From JACCZX01 sp963829995 (GTDB taxonomy: Bacteria; Pseudomonadota; Gammaproteobacteria; Burkholderiales; Burkholderiaceae_F), in contig CAWHKW010000020.1 in assembly GCA_963829995.1 (NCBI GenBank), positions 1 through 64,000 of the forward strand: DNA of 64,000 bases. The letters run 5' to 3'. Under the pieces are notes generated by a model that searched no databases, had not been told where the DNA came from, and saw only the letters and a list, made by a program, of their open reading frames with translations. This document shows positions 1 to 6,501 of the stretch, piece after piece. The number at the start of each line of letters is the position of its first letter. The first letter of the stretch is position 1. The position numbers and the translations under genes were made by a program.

Positions 1-61
1 GCTGCGACCCACCGTCTGAGGTGAGCGGCCGGTGGAGGACCGCTCGAGCGAAGGCTTAGGG
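1..61 (-). repeat. attC site 1 (partial, degenerate core)
   Basis: The right half matches the other attC sites of the array: CCGCTCGAGCGAAGG then CTTAGGG, compared with CCGCTCGATGGAAGG then GTTAGGC in attC 8. The arms GAGCGG and CCGCTC can pair. The core that should read GTTRRRY begins with C, so recombination at this end may be poor. The outer core lies at or beyond the window edge. It belongs to the glyoxalase-like cassette to its right. Confidence 0.6.
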
Positions 62-88
62 GGCACTCTCTCGCGTTTGCTTGCGCGC

Positions 89-757
89 TTACCATTTGAG
101 GGTTATCGGGAGATGGGGTAATAGGCTCGCACTCTGCCCCATTTCTTCGTTATCGAAGCAGACCTCGAGCGCATGCGCGCGGCCCAACGCAACGTTGAGG
201 CAACCGGCATCGACAACGGCTTGTAGCTCAGGCGAAAGTGGGTTGTCCGTCGGACGCGTCCAGCTCAGGCGCGTGATTTCGCGAACGCCGAGGTGATGGT
301 GCAGCGGAGGTTGGCGGGGCCAACTATCAGGCCTCGACGCGGACTCGATGAAGAACAGCATCGGTTCCGCGAGCCGATCGCTATTGGTGCCGATATGTAT
401 GGGACTCGACTTGGCTATATACCTCGGCAGGTAGTCCCAGGCTGCAAACGGAAGGCGGCTTCCAACCGAGGGAAGCGCAGGTCGCAAACAGATTCCGAAC
501 GGGCACGACTCGTTCGCTCTGCGGTGCCATCGCTCGAAGAGCCTGGTTTTCTCGGTCAGAGGGGAGCATGCCTCCTCACGGGAGTGAACCCAGATCAGTT
601 CCAAGTACGCGTTCTGAAAGAGGAAGCATCGATTGGCAGTTCCCTGGCCCGGGTGGGCACGAGATGGACCCTCGGTCAACCCATGCAAAACGAGTTGAGT
701 TGCTTCTGGCGCATCGAGGCTCGTGCAAACGAAAACGTGATCAAGCTCGAAGGACAT
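89..757 (-). CDS. Glyoxalase-like (VOC) domain protein
   Basis: The product is 222 aa. It opens with SFELDHVFVCTS, the usual first beta strand of glyoxalase-like proteins, and carries a second module-like stretch near LPFAAWDYLPRY. Its substrate cannot be told from sequence. The start at 757 is preferred because GGGGAAAG lies about six bases upstream; an in-frame start 24 bases earlier has no such site. The gene is the leftmost complete one in the cassette array and is followed by attC 1. No clear attC separates it from the hydrolase gene upstream, so the two may share a cassette or the site between them may have decayed. Confidence 0.65.
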   Translation of the reverse strand: MSFELDHVFVCTSLDAPEATQLVLHGLTEGPSRAHPGQGTANRCFLFQNAYLELIWVHSREEACSPLTEKTRLFERWHRRANESCPFGICLRPALPSVGSRLPFAAWDYLPRYIAKSSPIHIGTNSDRLAEPMLFFIESASRPDSWPRQPPLHHHLGVREITRLSWTRPTDNPLSPELQAVVDAGCLNVALGRAHALEVCFDNEEMGQSASLLPHLPITLKW

Positions 758-893
758 GTATCTTTCCCCGATGACGAACAAGAGCGGCGCAGTGAGTTAG
801 AGCGCATGCGGGCCCATTTTCACGGCGAAGTGCTTCGAATACGGGCACCACGCGCGATGCTTGAACTGCCCCGATGGCCAAGAACACATAGTC

Positions 894-1760
894 TCACCGC
901 GGCAGCTTCTCGATCACCGAGCCGAGAACCCGATTAAATCGCTCGGGGTCTTCCATCATGGGAAAGTGGCCGACGCCCGGCATGAGCACGACCTCGACGC
1001 CGTGGCGCTTCAGGGATTCGAAGTCGGTGGGCGGGTGGTCAGGGTTGATCGCGATTGTGGGCAGCTTGAGCTCGGCCAGCGCGGCCGGCATCTCGCGGCC
1101 GTTGCTGAACACCGAGACCATTGCCGCCAGCGCGATCTCCTTCGGCGCCGACGACATGTCCGCCGCGATCCACTCGACGATGGACTTGTCGGCCGTCGCC
1201 GGAAACATGCTGCGGACGAAAGCACGCGTCCGCTCCGCGAAGTCGGCGCGGAACGGTGCGACGAACGCCTCGATACGCTCGGCCGTCAGCGGCGCATCGA
1301 GCTTCCTATAAACATCGACCCACACCAGGCCCGCGACACGGCCACGCAGGCGCCGAGCCGCTTCCACGATCACGTCGCCGCCCATCGAGTGACCGACGAG
1401 GATCACGCGTTCGATGCCGAGCCTTTCCACTACCGCCGCCACGTCCGCTCCGAACGCCGCGATCGTCCACGCCTCTCGGTTCGTTCCCGACTCGCCGTGT
1501 CCCGCAAGGTCGATCGCGACGACGCGGTAGCGCCGGCCCAGCGGCTCGAGCTGGCCCTTCCAATACGTGCGGTCGCACGACCAGCCGTGGACGAAAACCA
1601 GCGCGGGCGTTCCGGCGCCGTGCGCGTCGTACGCGATCGCGACGCCATCCGCGGAAGCCGCGCGACCCTGCGCCGCATGCGCCGGCGAGGGATCACCGGC
1701 CATCGAAACGACGAACGCCATCAGCCACAACAATTGCGCGCGAGTTGGACGGGTGGACAT
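894..1760 (-). CDS. Exported alpha/beta-fold hydrolase
   Basis: The product is 288 aa. It starts with a signal peptide (basic N-terminus, LLWLMAFVVSMAG core, cleavage near PAHAAQG). The alpha/beta hydrolase fold follows, with FVHGWSCD (oxyanion region), the nucleophile elbow GHSMGG and a C-terminal GVGHFPMMEDP holding the catalytic His. It therefore probably hydrolyses an ester or related bond in the periplasm; the substrate is unknown. The ATG at 1760 is chosen because the signal peptide begins there. A longer reading to 1853 overlaps the short GDCCVFCS gene out of frame and adds an implausible N-terminus. It lies within the cassette array. Confidence 0.8.
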   Translation of the reverse strand: MSTRPTRAQLLWLMAFVVSMAGDPSPAHAAQGRAASADGVAIAYDAHGAGTPALVFVHGWSCDRTYWKGQLEPLGRRYRVVAIDLAGHGESGTNREAWTIAAFGADVAAVVERLGIERVILVGHSMGGDVIVEAARRLRGRVAGLVWVDVYRKLDAPLTAERIEAFVAPFRADFAERTRAFVRSMFPATADKSIVEWIAADMSSAPKEIALAAMVSVFSNGREMPAALAELKLPTIAINPDHPPTDFESLKRHGVEVVLMPGVGHFPMMEDPERFNRVLGSVIEKLPR

Positions 1761-1867
1761 TTCACACTCCCGAATGAGCAGAAGACGCAGCAATCGCCCT
1801 CGTACGGCCGCAGCAGTGCGTGGCAGCCCTTGCACTCGTAGTAGTAGATGCATGCGTCGACGGGCAT
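1721..1867 (-). CDS. Short GDCCVFCS-motif protein (N-terminally truncated paralogue)
   Basis: This 48-aa frame starts at an ATG with GAGGAGG four bases upstream. It contains CIYYYECKGCHALLRPYEG, GDCCVFCSFG and KCPPVQ, the signature of the small cysteine-rich protein encoded in full at 3179-3406. It lacks the N-terminal CPACG pair of that copy; an upstream in-frame stop rules out a longer version. Its 3' end overlaps the start of the exported hydrolase by 40 bases, so the two may be translationally coupled. Its role is unknown; related small proteins are found near mercury-resistance genes and in cassettes. Confidence 0.6.
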   Translation of the reverse strand: MPVDACIYYYECKGCHALLRPYEGDCCVFCSFGSVKCPPVQLARNCCG

Positions 1868-1916
1868 TTGCCTCCTCGGACGATGCGCCGCACGCGCGTA
1901 CCTTACCTTTTATGCG

Positions 1917-1996
1917 CTCTAAGGTCGAAGCTCAGCGGCAGACGGCAAGCGGCGCGCAGCGGCGCTGCTGGCTGTCCGGTGCAGCGACCTGTTGGG
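1917..1996 (-). repeat. attC site 2
   Basis: The gene-side core is GTTGGGC at 1990-1996, 13 bases from the stop of the upstream NTF2-like gene. The distal core CTCTAAG (1917-1923) departs from the RYYYAAC rule. Between them lie CTCAGCGG and CTGTCCGG, matching the GTCCGCT box of the other sites. Confidence 0.65.
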
Positions 1997-2009
1997 CGTC
2001 ACTTGCCAC

Positions 2010-2459
2010 CTACTGAATCTGCGTAGCTTGAGACCAGACCGCCTGCCAGCGACCGTTTCGCTTTTCATAGAGATCCATGTGCCAAAAGCGTCCGGACGGA
2101 GCGTTCGGCAGCCCTTTAACGGTGATTCGCAGTTGAGCTCGGTAGCGGATGACTGCCGCATCGCCATAGAGCTTGACATCAATCGCTTCAGGCTCCCACT
2201 CCAGATAGTCAATCTCGCCCGAGGCGACCAGCCCCAGATACTGTGCCTTTGACAGGGTCCCGCCAAGCGGACTAATCAGCTGAAAGTCATCGGCGTGCAG
2301 ATGATCGGCAGTCTTCATGTCCGCCTCCACGAGCGATCGAAGGCGCTCACGTTCGATGGCACGCACCTGATCCCGGTCGCTCTGAGCTTGCACCGATGAT
2401 GTGGCCGTGAACATCGTGCTCACCAGGAACGACATAGCGATGACCTTCAAGTACCACAT
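2010..2459 (-). CDS. Exported NTF2-like (DUF4440-type) protein
   Basis: The product is 149 aa. The first 24 residues form a signal peptide (VIAMSFLVSTMFTATSSVQA, then QS). The rest resembles the cone-shaped NTF2/SnoaL fold: a helix with ERERLRSLVEAD, HLHADDFQLISPLG, and late strands AAVIRYRAQLRITVKG and WQAVWSQATQI. Members bind small molecules or act as enzymes; no catalytic claim is possible here. The start at 2459 is supported by AAAGGAG nearby and by the signal peptide; an earlier in-frame ATG is poorer. It is a cassette gene with attC 2 just after the stop. Confidence 0.75.
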   Translation of the reverse strand: MWYLKVIAMSFLVSTMFTATSSVQAQSDRDQVRAIERERLRSLVEADMKTADHLHADDFQLISPLGGTLSKAQYLGLVASGEIDYLEWEPEAIDVKLYGDAAVIRYRAQLRITVKGLPNAPSGRFWHMDLYEKRNGRWQAVWSQATQIQ

Positions 2460-2512
2460 CTCAAGGACTCCTTTACGCCCGGTTCGTCTCGGTCGGTGAA
2501 CCACGCCGCATA

Positions 2513-2578
2513 CCGTAACGCTCAACTCCCGGTTCAGCGGCGACGCGCACCGCCGTCCGCTGCAACCGGATATTAGCG
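2513..2578 (-). repeat. attC site 3 (degenerate cores)
   Basis: Outer pieces are CCGTAAC (2513-2519) and ATTAGCG (2572-2578). The centre has TTCAGCGG and the conserved CGTCCGCTGCAACCGGA box. It lies between two NTF2-like genes. Both cores deviate from consensus, so it may be inactive. Confidence 0.6.
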
Positions 2579-2661
2579 AGCGTGATCACGCCAACGGTCT
2601 CGCGCATCCCCCGGCGGCCCAATCTGCGACGTCGTGCCTCTTGGGATGTTTATCCGACTCC

Positions 2662-3063
2662 CTACCTGGCTCCCATGACGTCCTGGAGCTTCGCCGTGTC
2701 GACGTACTGCTGAAACCTGGTCACCTTGCCGTCCTTAACGTCCCAGACGTGGCAGACCTGCGTGTCCATGCTCTTCCCGGTCACCTTGTACGTCCCGCTG
2801 TAGCGGGCTTCAACGATGACGCTGTCGCCAGCATCGTGGAATGACTTCGTATGGACGGAGAAGGCGTCCCATTCCGCGCCGAGCTTCATGAACAGATTGT
2901 TCAGGACGGCGTCCGGTCCTACCCAGGCCTCCCCGCTGGGCATGTAGGGGTTGCTCTCCGCCTGATACCAGTTGATGTCCGGGCTCATCGCCTCAAGGAC
3001 GGTCGGGATGTCTCCGCGGCCAAACGCATCGTAGAGATTCTTCAGAAGGTTTACGTTGTCCAT
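2662..3063 (-). CDS. SnoaL-like nuclear transport factor 2 family protein
   Basis: The product is 133 aa and cytoplasmic. VNLLKNLYDAFGRGDIPTVL followed by MSPDINWYQAESNPY and VCHVWDVKDGKVTRFQQYVDT is the typical SnoaL-like pattern. Relatives include small isomerases, cyclases and many proteins of unknown role; the ligand is unknown. The ATG at 3063 has GAGGAG seven bases upstream; an earlier in-frame start (3093) has no such site. It is a single-gene cassette, with attC 3 downstream (an 83-base gap) and attC 4 upstream. Confidence 0.8.
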   Translation of the reverse strand: MDNVNLLKNLYDAFGRGDIPTVLEAMSPDINWYQAESNPYMPSGEAWVGPDAVLNNLFMKLGAEWDAFSVHTKSFHDAGDSVIVEARYSGTYKVTGKSMDTQVCHVWDVKDGKVTRFQQYVDTAKLQDVMGAR

Positions 3064-3124
3064 GCGCTCTCCTCGGATTTGAATTGCTGCCACTCTGTTA
3101 CCCGGCGGTGCAACTCGATCGTCT

Positions 3125-3184
3125 GGCTAACGTCCGAGTTGAGCCGCGCTCGCAGAGCGTCGGCACTCCAACGAAGTGTTAGAC
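3125..3184 (-). repeat. attC site 4
   Basis: A 60-bp attC with GGCTAAC (3125-3131) and GTTAGAC (3178-3184). The arms GAGTTGAGCCGC and GTCGGCACTCCAAC form the usual imperfect stem. It is nearly the same as attC 9. The stop codon of the GDCCVFCS gene lies inside the gene-side core. Confidence 0.9.
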
Positions 3185-3406
3185 GTCATTGGCGCCCGAT
3201 CCACAGCATGCGGCTGATGCTTGAACTGGTGGGCACTTCACGGTTCCGAATGAGCAGAACACGCAGCAGTCCCCCTTCGTCGGTTTGAGCAATTTGCCGC
3301 AACCGCGACACTCGTAGAAGTACACGCAAGCGTCCTCGGGCATCTCCTCTTCGGACCGTTTGCCACAGGCAGGGCACGTCAGAACGGAGCGCGTTTGAAC
3401 TGCCAC
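3179..3406 (-). CDS. GDCCVFCS-motif small cysteine-rich protein
   Basis: The product is 75 aa. Cysteines are arranged as CPACG (residues about 11-15), CVYFYECRGCG, GDCCVFCSFG, KCPPVQ and a final ACCGSG, suggesting a zinc ribbon or another metal/thiol site. Proteins of this type are often found near mer and other metal-resistance genes, but the function is not established. Translation starts at GTG with AGGAA eight bases upstream. The TAA stop lies in the attC 4 core, showing it is a cassette gene. A shorter relative is encoded at 1721-1867. Confidence 0.75.
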   Translation of the reverse strand: MAVQTRSVLTCPACGKRSEEEMPEDACVYFYECRGCGKLLKPTKGDCCVFCSFGTVKCPPVQASAACCGSGANDV

Positions 3407-3422
3407 GTTGCTTCCTAATGAC

Positions 3423-3448
3423 GACTAACGCTCGAGGAGCGGTTAGGC
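3423..3448 (-). repeat. attC site 5 (26-bp minimal site)
   Basis: The span from GACTAAC (3423-3429) to GTTAGGC (3442-3448) is only 26 bp. The middle is CGCTCGAGGAGCG, so the whole site folds as one short stem with a single bulged G. The internal boxes of the other sites are missing. It sits at the 3' end of the RidA gene, whose TAA is in the core. Confidence 0.65.
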
Positions 3449-3823
3449 CTCAGCGATAGCCGCAATTGACACCTTTAGGCCAGGAATTCGAGCGGGCAGC
3501 TTTGCACCCTGCCGTGCAGGCGGATTGGATGGGAACCACTTAAGCCACTCCTCATTCATTCCCGCGAAGTCGTCTTCGTCCGCGAGAACGATGGTGACGC
3601 TTGCTACCTTCTCCAGGGAGCTGCCTGCTTCCTCCAGGATGGCCCGAATGTTGGCCAAACACTGTGCGGTTTGTTCTTGGATAGTTGCACCTTTGATGGC
3701 ACCCGTAGCGGGATCGATCGGGGCGGTTCCCGAGACGAAAACCAAGCCAGCTGCCTTAACTGCTTGGCTATATGTTGGCGGCGGCTTGCCAGCCTTGGGA
3801 GTGAACACGATTTGGCGGGTCAC
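3443..3823 (-). CDS. RidA/YjgF/YER057c/UK114 family protein
   Basis: The product is 126 aa, the normal family length. YSQAVKAAGLVFVSGTAP, GATIQEQTAQCLANIRAILEEAG and the C-terminal GLKVSIAAIAEA are typical Rid features. Family members hydrolyse reactive imines/enamines. The usual Arg of RidA near IPGLKVSIAA is not in its standard context, so this may be a non-RidA subgroup. The GTG start at 3823 has AGAAGGAA upstream; an in-frame ATG at 3874 would read through attC 6. It is a cassette gene between attC 6 and the 26-bp attC 5. Confidence 0.85.
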   Translation of the reverse strand: MTRQIVFTPKAGKPPPTYSQAVKAAGLVFVSGTAPIDPATGAIKGATIQEQTAQCLANIRAILEEAGSSLEKVASVTIVLADEDDFAGMNEEWLKWFPSNPPARQGAKLPARIPGLKVSIAAIAEA

Positions 3824-3838
3824 GGTGTTCCTTCTGGG

Positions 3839-3928
3839 GCCTAACGTCGGAGTTGAGCGGCCCGCCGCCACCAATGTTCGGAAGAAGAAGCCGCGAATCG
3901 GCGGGTCCGCTCGAACGCCAGGTTGGGC
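3839..3928 (-). repeat. attC site 6
   Basis: A 90-bp site with GCCTAAC (3839-3845) and GTTGGGC (3922-3928). The arms GAGTTGAGCGG and GTCCGCTCGAAC are conserved, and a longer variable central loop is present. It lies 18 bp from the dioxygenase stop codon. Confidence 0.88.
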
Positions 3929-3946
3929 GTCATTCTCGATCGGATT

Positions 3947-4618
3947 CTAGAAACCCTTTGCGAGCACGATGTCATATCCGCCGCGCAGAAACTTGCCTTC
4001 TTGTTTGAGACTGATCACCGAGGATGGCTTACGGCTGGCCCAGGGGTCCTTGGCGATGAACGGGTCGTCCCTGAAGTAGAGTTGTGTGGTGAGCGGGACA
4101 TGCAAAGACTCCGAAACTCGGAAGTGAATATGGGCCGGTCGCGTCAAGCCGGCGTATTTCTCCAGCCCCGGGAGGTTCGGTGGGATCGGATATCTCCCCG
4201 GCACAATAGTCTCAAACTCGTAATTCCCTTTCTGATCGGTCAGCATCATGCCCCGCAAGCGCAAGGCGTTGCGTTCGGTGAAGTTTCCAGGCTTGTCGGT
4301 GTCGTACAGGCCGGCATCGTTCGCTTGCCACACTTCAATCAGCGCATTCGGTAAGCGGGTACGACAGTCGGAACCGTATACCGTACCGGCCACCATGAGC
4401 CGTTGGCCGGGTTCGTCGGGACCAAGCAGTTGGGTCTGAAACGGCGCGCCAAAGCGATAAAACGGCCCGATTATGTCTTGCGCCGTCGACCGACAGGCTT
4501 TCGTAGCAGCGGCAAAGGCATCGGGCAGAAATGCTCCGCCGAGCAATGCTGCACCCCCTTGCAGGAACATCCGCCGCGGTACTGACACAGCGACGATCGG
4601 TACGAACGCATTGCTCAT
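3947..4618 (-). CDS. Tat-exported intradiol ring-cleavage dioxygenase-like protein
   Basis: The product is 223 aa. The N-terminus has a twin-arginine signal (VPRRMFLQGGAALLGGAFLP). The mature part is the intradiol dioxygenase beta sandwich. The candidate Fe(III) ligands are present: Tyr in NDAGLYDTD, Tyr in VPGRYPIPP, and the His pair in RPAHIHF. Such enzymes open catechol-type rings between the two hydroxyls; an exported cassette-borne form has an unknown substrate. The start at 4618 is supported by GGAGGAGGAA upstream and by the signal peptide. attC 6 follows the stop. Confidence 0.85.
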   Translation of the reverse strand: MSNAFVPIVAVSVPRRMFLQGGAALLGGAFLPDAFAAATKACRSTAQDIIGPFYRFGAPFQTQLLGPDEPGQRLMVAGTVYGSDCRTRLPNALIEVWQANDAGLYDTDKPGNFTERNALRLRGMMLTDQKGNYEFETIVPGRYPIPPNLPGLEKYAGLTRPAHIHFRVSESLHVPLTTQLYFRDDPFIAKDPWASRKPSSVISLKQEGKFLRGGYDIVLAKGF

Positions 4619-4654
4619 GGATTCCTCCTCCTGTATGCGTGGTCGACGCATGAC

Positions 4655-4732
4655 GCCCAACGCGAAGCTAAGGGGCGGCCGCGGCGGAGCGCGGCGACGC
4701 CGTGGACGTCCCGCATGAGCGCCGTGTTAGGC
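4655..4732 (-). repeat. attC site 7
   Basis: A 78-bp site with GCCCAAC (4655-4661) and GTTAGGC (4726-4732). The centre is GC-rich with paired GGCGGCC/GGCGACGCC elements and the GACGTCCCGC box. The TAA of the zinc-ribbon gene lies inside the core. Confidence 0.88.
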
Positions 4733-5154
4733 GGCATTGTCGCGCACCTGATCGTTGTCGGTTACGGACCCTACTGTTACAAAAACGTGGCGTATGTCCC
4801 AACGGACCGGCTCGTCTTCGTGCACCTCACCGACAAGCATGAACTCATTGCACTTCGGACATCGGGGAAGTGCACTGGCGCGGTATGTTCCGCCACAGAC
4901 GCAGGGTTTGAACAGACCTTCGAGCTTTTCATACGTAGGCAAGAGATGACGGTTGTATGGTTCCCAACCCTTGTCGCCCGCCTGGAGATTGCGCCACTCC
5001 ATTCCGTACCGCGCGAAGAAACCGGGGTCTCTGAGCAACAGCACCCTGGGACATGAGTCGCAGTACATGCACTCCATGTCACTGAATCCGAGATGGTAGA
5101 GCTCACCCTGGTCTCGGTGGCACAGTTAACGCACTTCACTGTGTGGGCGGTCAT
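4727..5154 (-). CDS. Zinc-ribbon cassette protein (frameshifted near 5107)
   Basis: The main frame gives ECMYCDSCPRVLLLRDPGFF, KPCVCGGTYR and PRCPKCNEFMLVGE, that is, several CxxC pairs likely to bind zinc. Upstream, an ATG at 5154 directly after attC 8 opens MTAHTVKCVNCATETR in another frame. The main frame continues upstream as GELYHLGFSDMECMYC. One extra G in the GGG run at 5106-5108 would join them into one protein of about 141 aa. Otherwise translation would start at an internal ATG (5077). The role is unknown. The stop lies in attC 7, marking it as a cassette gene. Confidence 0.65.
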
Positions 5155-5989
5155 GACGCCTAACGTTTGCATGAGTTGAAGCCGCGCCTGCTGGAGGCGT
5201 CCGCTCGATGGAAGGGTTAGGCGACATTGGTTTGAGTTCAAACTGCTTTGCGGTCGCCTTGTAGCACTGACACAGGCCGCAGCAACTCAGGCTTGAAGAA
5301 CGGCTTGCAAGGGCCGCCAAGATAATCGGCGCGAAACCGATCACGAAGGCAAAGACCAGCAGGCCCGCGCTACCGAACACCCCGGCCTTGAACATCACGT
5401 AGCCCATGAATAGCAGGACATGAGTGCGGGCCCCGGCCGCGTAGGCCACGCCCACGACCTTGCCGCTGTACGGACCGTTAATCGCACTTGCGTAAATAAC
5501 CCAGACGGACAACGGAACGAACAGGAAGGCGGCGCTCAATAGGCCGGTGTTGTAGGCGCTCGCCGCGACGCCACCCGCGGTGTGCACAAGCCCGTTGGCG
5601 AAGAGCAATCCCCAGAAGCTGAGGCCGATGAGGACATTGCGCCTGAAGAGGTACGCTGCCAGCGGTGCCCCAAACCACATGAGCGAAATGTTCATCACCG
5701 GGTAGAAGGCAAGCGGTATCGGACAATCCGGGTACGGCGGAAAGCCTATCTTCTCGCAGATCATTTCCTGGATTGAGTAGTCAATGCCGATCACCGGTAG
5801 GCTGTATTCCTCGAACTGATGCACCCAGTAGAGCGGTACGGCGAGCCACGCCAGCCACGCTGGATCACGCCAGCGCGAGACCGTGGTGTTGCCACGGAAT
5901 GTGTCGGTCAGCAGCAGGATGGCGGCCATCACGATTGCGCCGCCCACCCCTATGAACGGCCATACGGTGTAGAACCAGTGTGTTTGCAC
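5126..5989 (-). CDS. HXXEE-domain integral membrane protein
   Basis: The product is 287 aa with about six hydrophobic helices. The naming motif is visible as YWVHQFEEY around residues 54-62. The function of HXXEE proteins is not established. The start is GTG with GAGGGAA five bases upstream. The frame has no stop before attC 8, so roughly the last 30 residues (beginning SPNPSIERTPP) are encoded by the recombination site and the first bases of the next cassette. It ends 28 bp inside the zinc-ribbon gene. This tail may be a by-product of cassette fusion. Confidence 0.8.
   Translation of the reverse strand: MQTHWFYTVWPFIGVGGAIVMAAILLLTDTFRGNTTVSRWRDPAWLAWLAVPLYWVHQFEEYSLPVIGIDYSIQEMICEKIGFPPYPDCPIPLAFYPVMNISLMWFGAPLAAYLFRRNVLIGLSFWGLLFANGLVHTAGGVAASAYNTGLLSAAFLFVPLSVWVIYASAINGPYSGKVVGVAYAAGARTHVLLFMGYVMFKAGVFGSAGLLVFAFVIGFAPIILAALASRSSSLSCCGLCQCYKATAKQFELKPMSPNPSIERTPPAGAASTHANVRRHDRPHSEVR
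5158..5222 (-). repeat. attC site 8
   Basis: A 65-bp canonical site with GCCTAAC (5158-5164) and GTTAGGC (5216-5222). The arms GAGTTGAAGCCGCG and GTCCGCTCGATGG are conserved. The HXXEE gene reads through it without a stop. Confidence 0.92.
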
Positions 5990-6011
5990 GTTCCCTCGAC
6001 GTGTTCGTGGC

Positions 6012-6071
6012 GCCTAACGTCTGAGTTGAGCCGCGCTCGTAGAGCGTCGGCTCTCCAACGATGAGTTAGCT
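6012..6071 (-). repeat. attC site 9
   Basis: A 60-bp site with GCCTAAC (6012-6018) and GTTAGCT (6065-6071). The arms GAGTTGAGCCGC and GTCGGCTCTCCAAC are almost the same as in attC 4. It ends the first cassette after attI. Confidence 0.9.
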
Positions 6072-6084
6072 GGAACAGTGCATC

Positions 6085-6273
6085 TCAACTCTGGACAGTG
6101 CCGGTGCTCGATAATCCTCGACAACTAATCACCATAGCTTGTTTGACGACGTTACAGCGGCCAACGCAGGCGTCGCCAGAGAGCCGTCGCGTTCTCGACA
6201 ACTTGCTCTTGTATGCGAACGCAACGTCTAGTGGAAGAGCGACTAATGACGCTCGACAACGAGGAGTCGCCAT
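6085..6273 (-). CDS. Small hypothetical protein in the first cassette (weak)
   Basis: This is the only sizeable minus-strand frame in the cassette between attI and attC 9. It gives 62 aa from an ATG at 6273, or 74 aa from a TTG at 6309. The sequence is Arg/Ser/Cys-rich without a recognised domain, and no ribosome binding site precedes the ATG. A 104-codon plus-strand frame (6098-6412) also exists and ends in the attI core. The cassette may be non-coding or carry an RNA. Confidence 0.25.
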   Translation of the reverse strand: MATPRCRASLVALPLDVAFAYKSKLSRTRRLSGDACVGRCNVVKQAMVISCRGLSSTGTVQS

Positions 6274-6406
6274 CGTTCGGTCGGAGCGGCAGCGCGTCTT
6301 AATCTCCAAGACGCCATCGCCGCATCAAGAAGCAATTCCGACGCGCCTGCCGCGAGGCCCGGACTCATCCGGCGAATGCTGTCAGATCGTTTTGCTGCTC
6401 TATGCC

Positions 6407-6465
6407 AGCTAACTCGTTTTAGATATCACGCCGCTGTCGGATAACACCGGCGACTGTTAAATAAC
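6407..6465 (-). other. attI-like primary integration site
   Basis: Read on the minus strand, GTTAT occurs twice with a 20-bp period (6465-6461 and 6445-6441), followed by CTAAAACGAGTTAGCT (6422-6407). This repeats the attI1 plan as I remember it: two weak integrase-binding direct repeats, an inverse site CTAAAAC, and a core GTTAG at about the same distance. The core end abuts the first cassette, and no attC hairpin boxes are present. Together with the adjacent LexA-type promoter this fits attI rather than a tenth attC. Confidence 0.75.
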
Positions 6466-6467
6466 AC

Positions 6468-6486
6468 TTTCGCGGTTCACGCGAAA
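6468..6486. repeat. Perfect 7-bp inverted repeat beside attI
   Basis: TTTCGCG-GTTCA-CGCGAAA, between the attI direct repeats and the -35 element of the LexA-type promoter. It is not followed by a T run in either direction, so it is more likely a protein-binding site than a terminator. Confidence 0.5.
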
Positions 6487-6501
6487 AACTCCAGCCCGCT
6501 C

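Noticed and set aside
782..893. A tenth attC between the hydrolase and glyoxalase-like genes
   Set aside because: GTTAGAG at 796-802 is present, but no matching opposite core or internal boxes could be found.
861..1841. 326-codon plus-strand frame opposite the exported hydrolase
   Set aside because: Shadow; His/Arg-rich and orientated against all other genes of the array.
1761..1853. Longer N-terminus for the exported hydrolase
   Set aside because: It displaces the signal peptide and overlaps the short GDCCVFCS gene, which has a better ribosome binding site.
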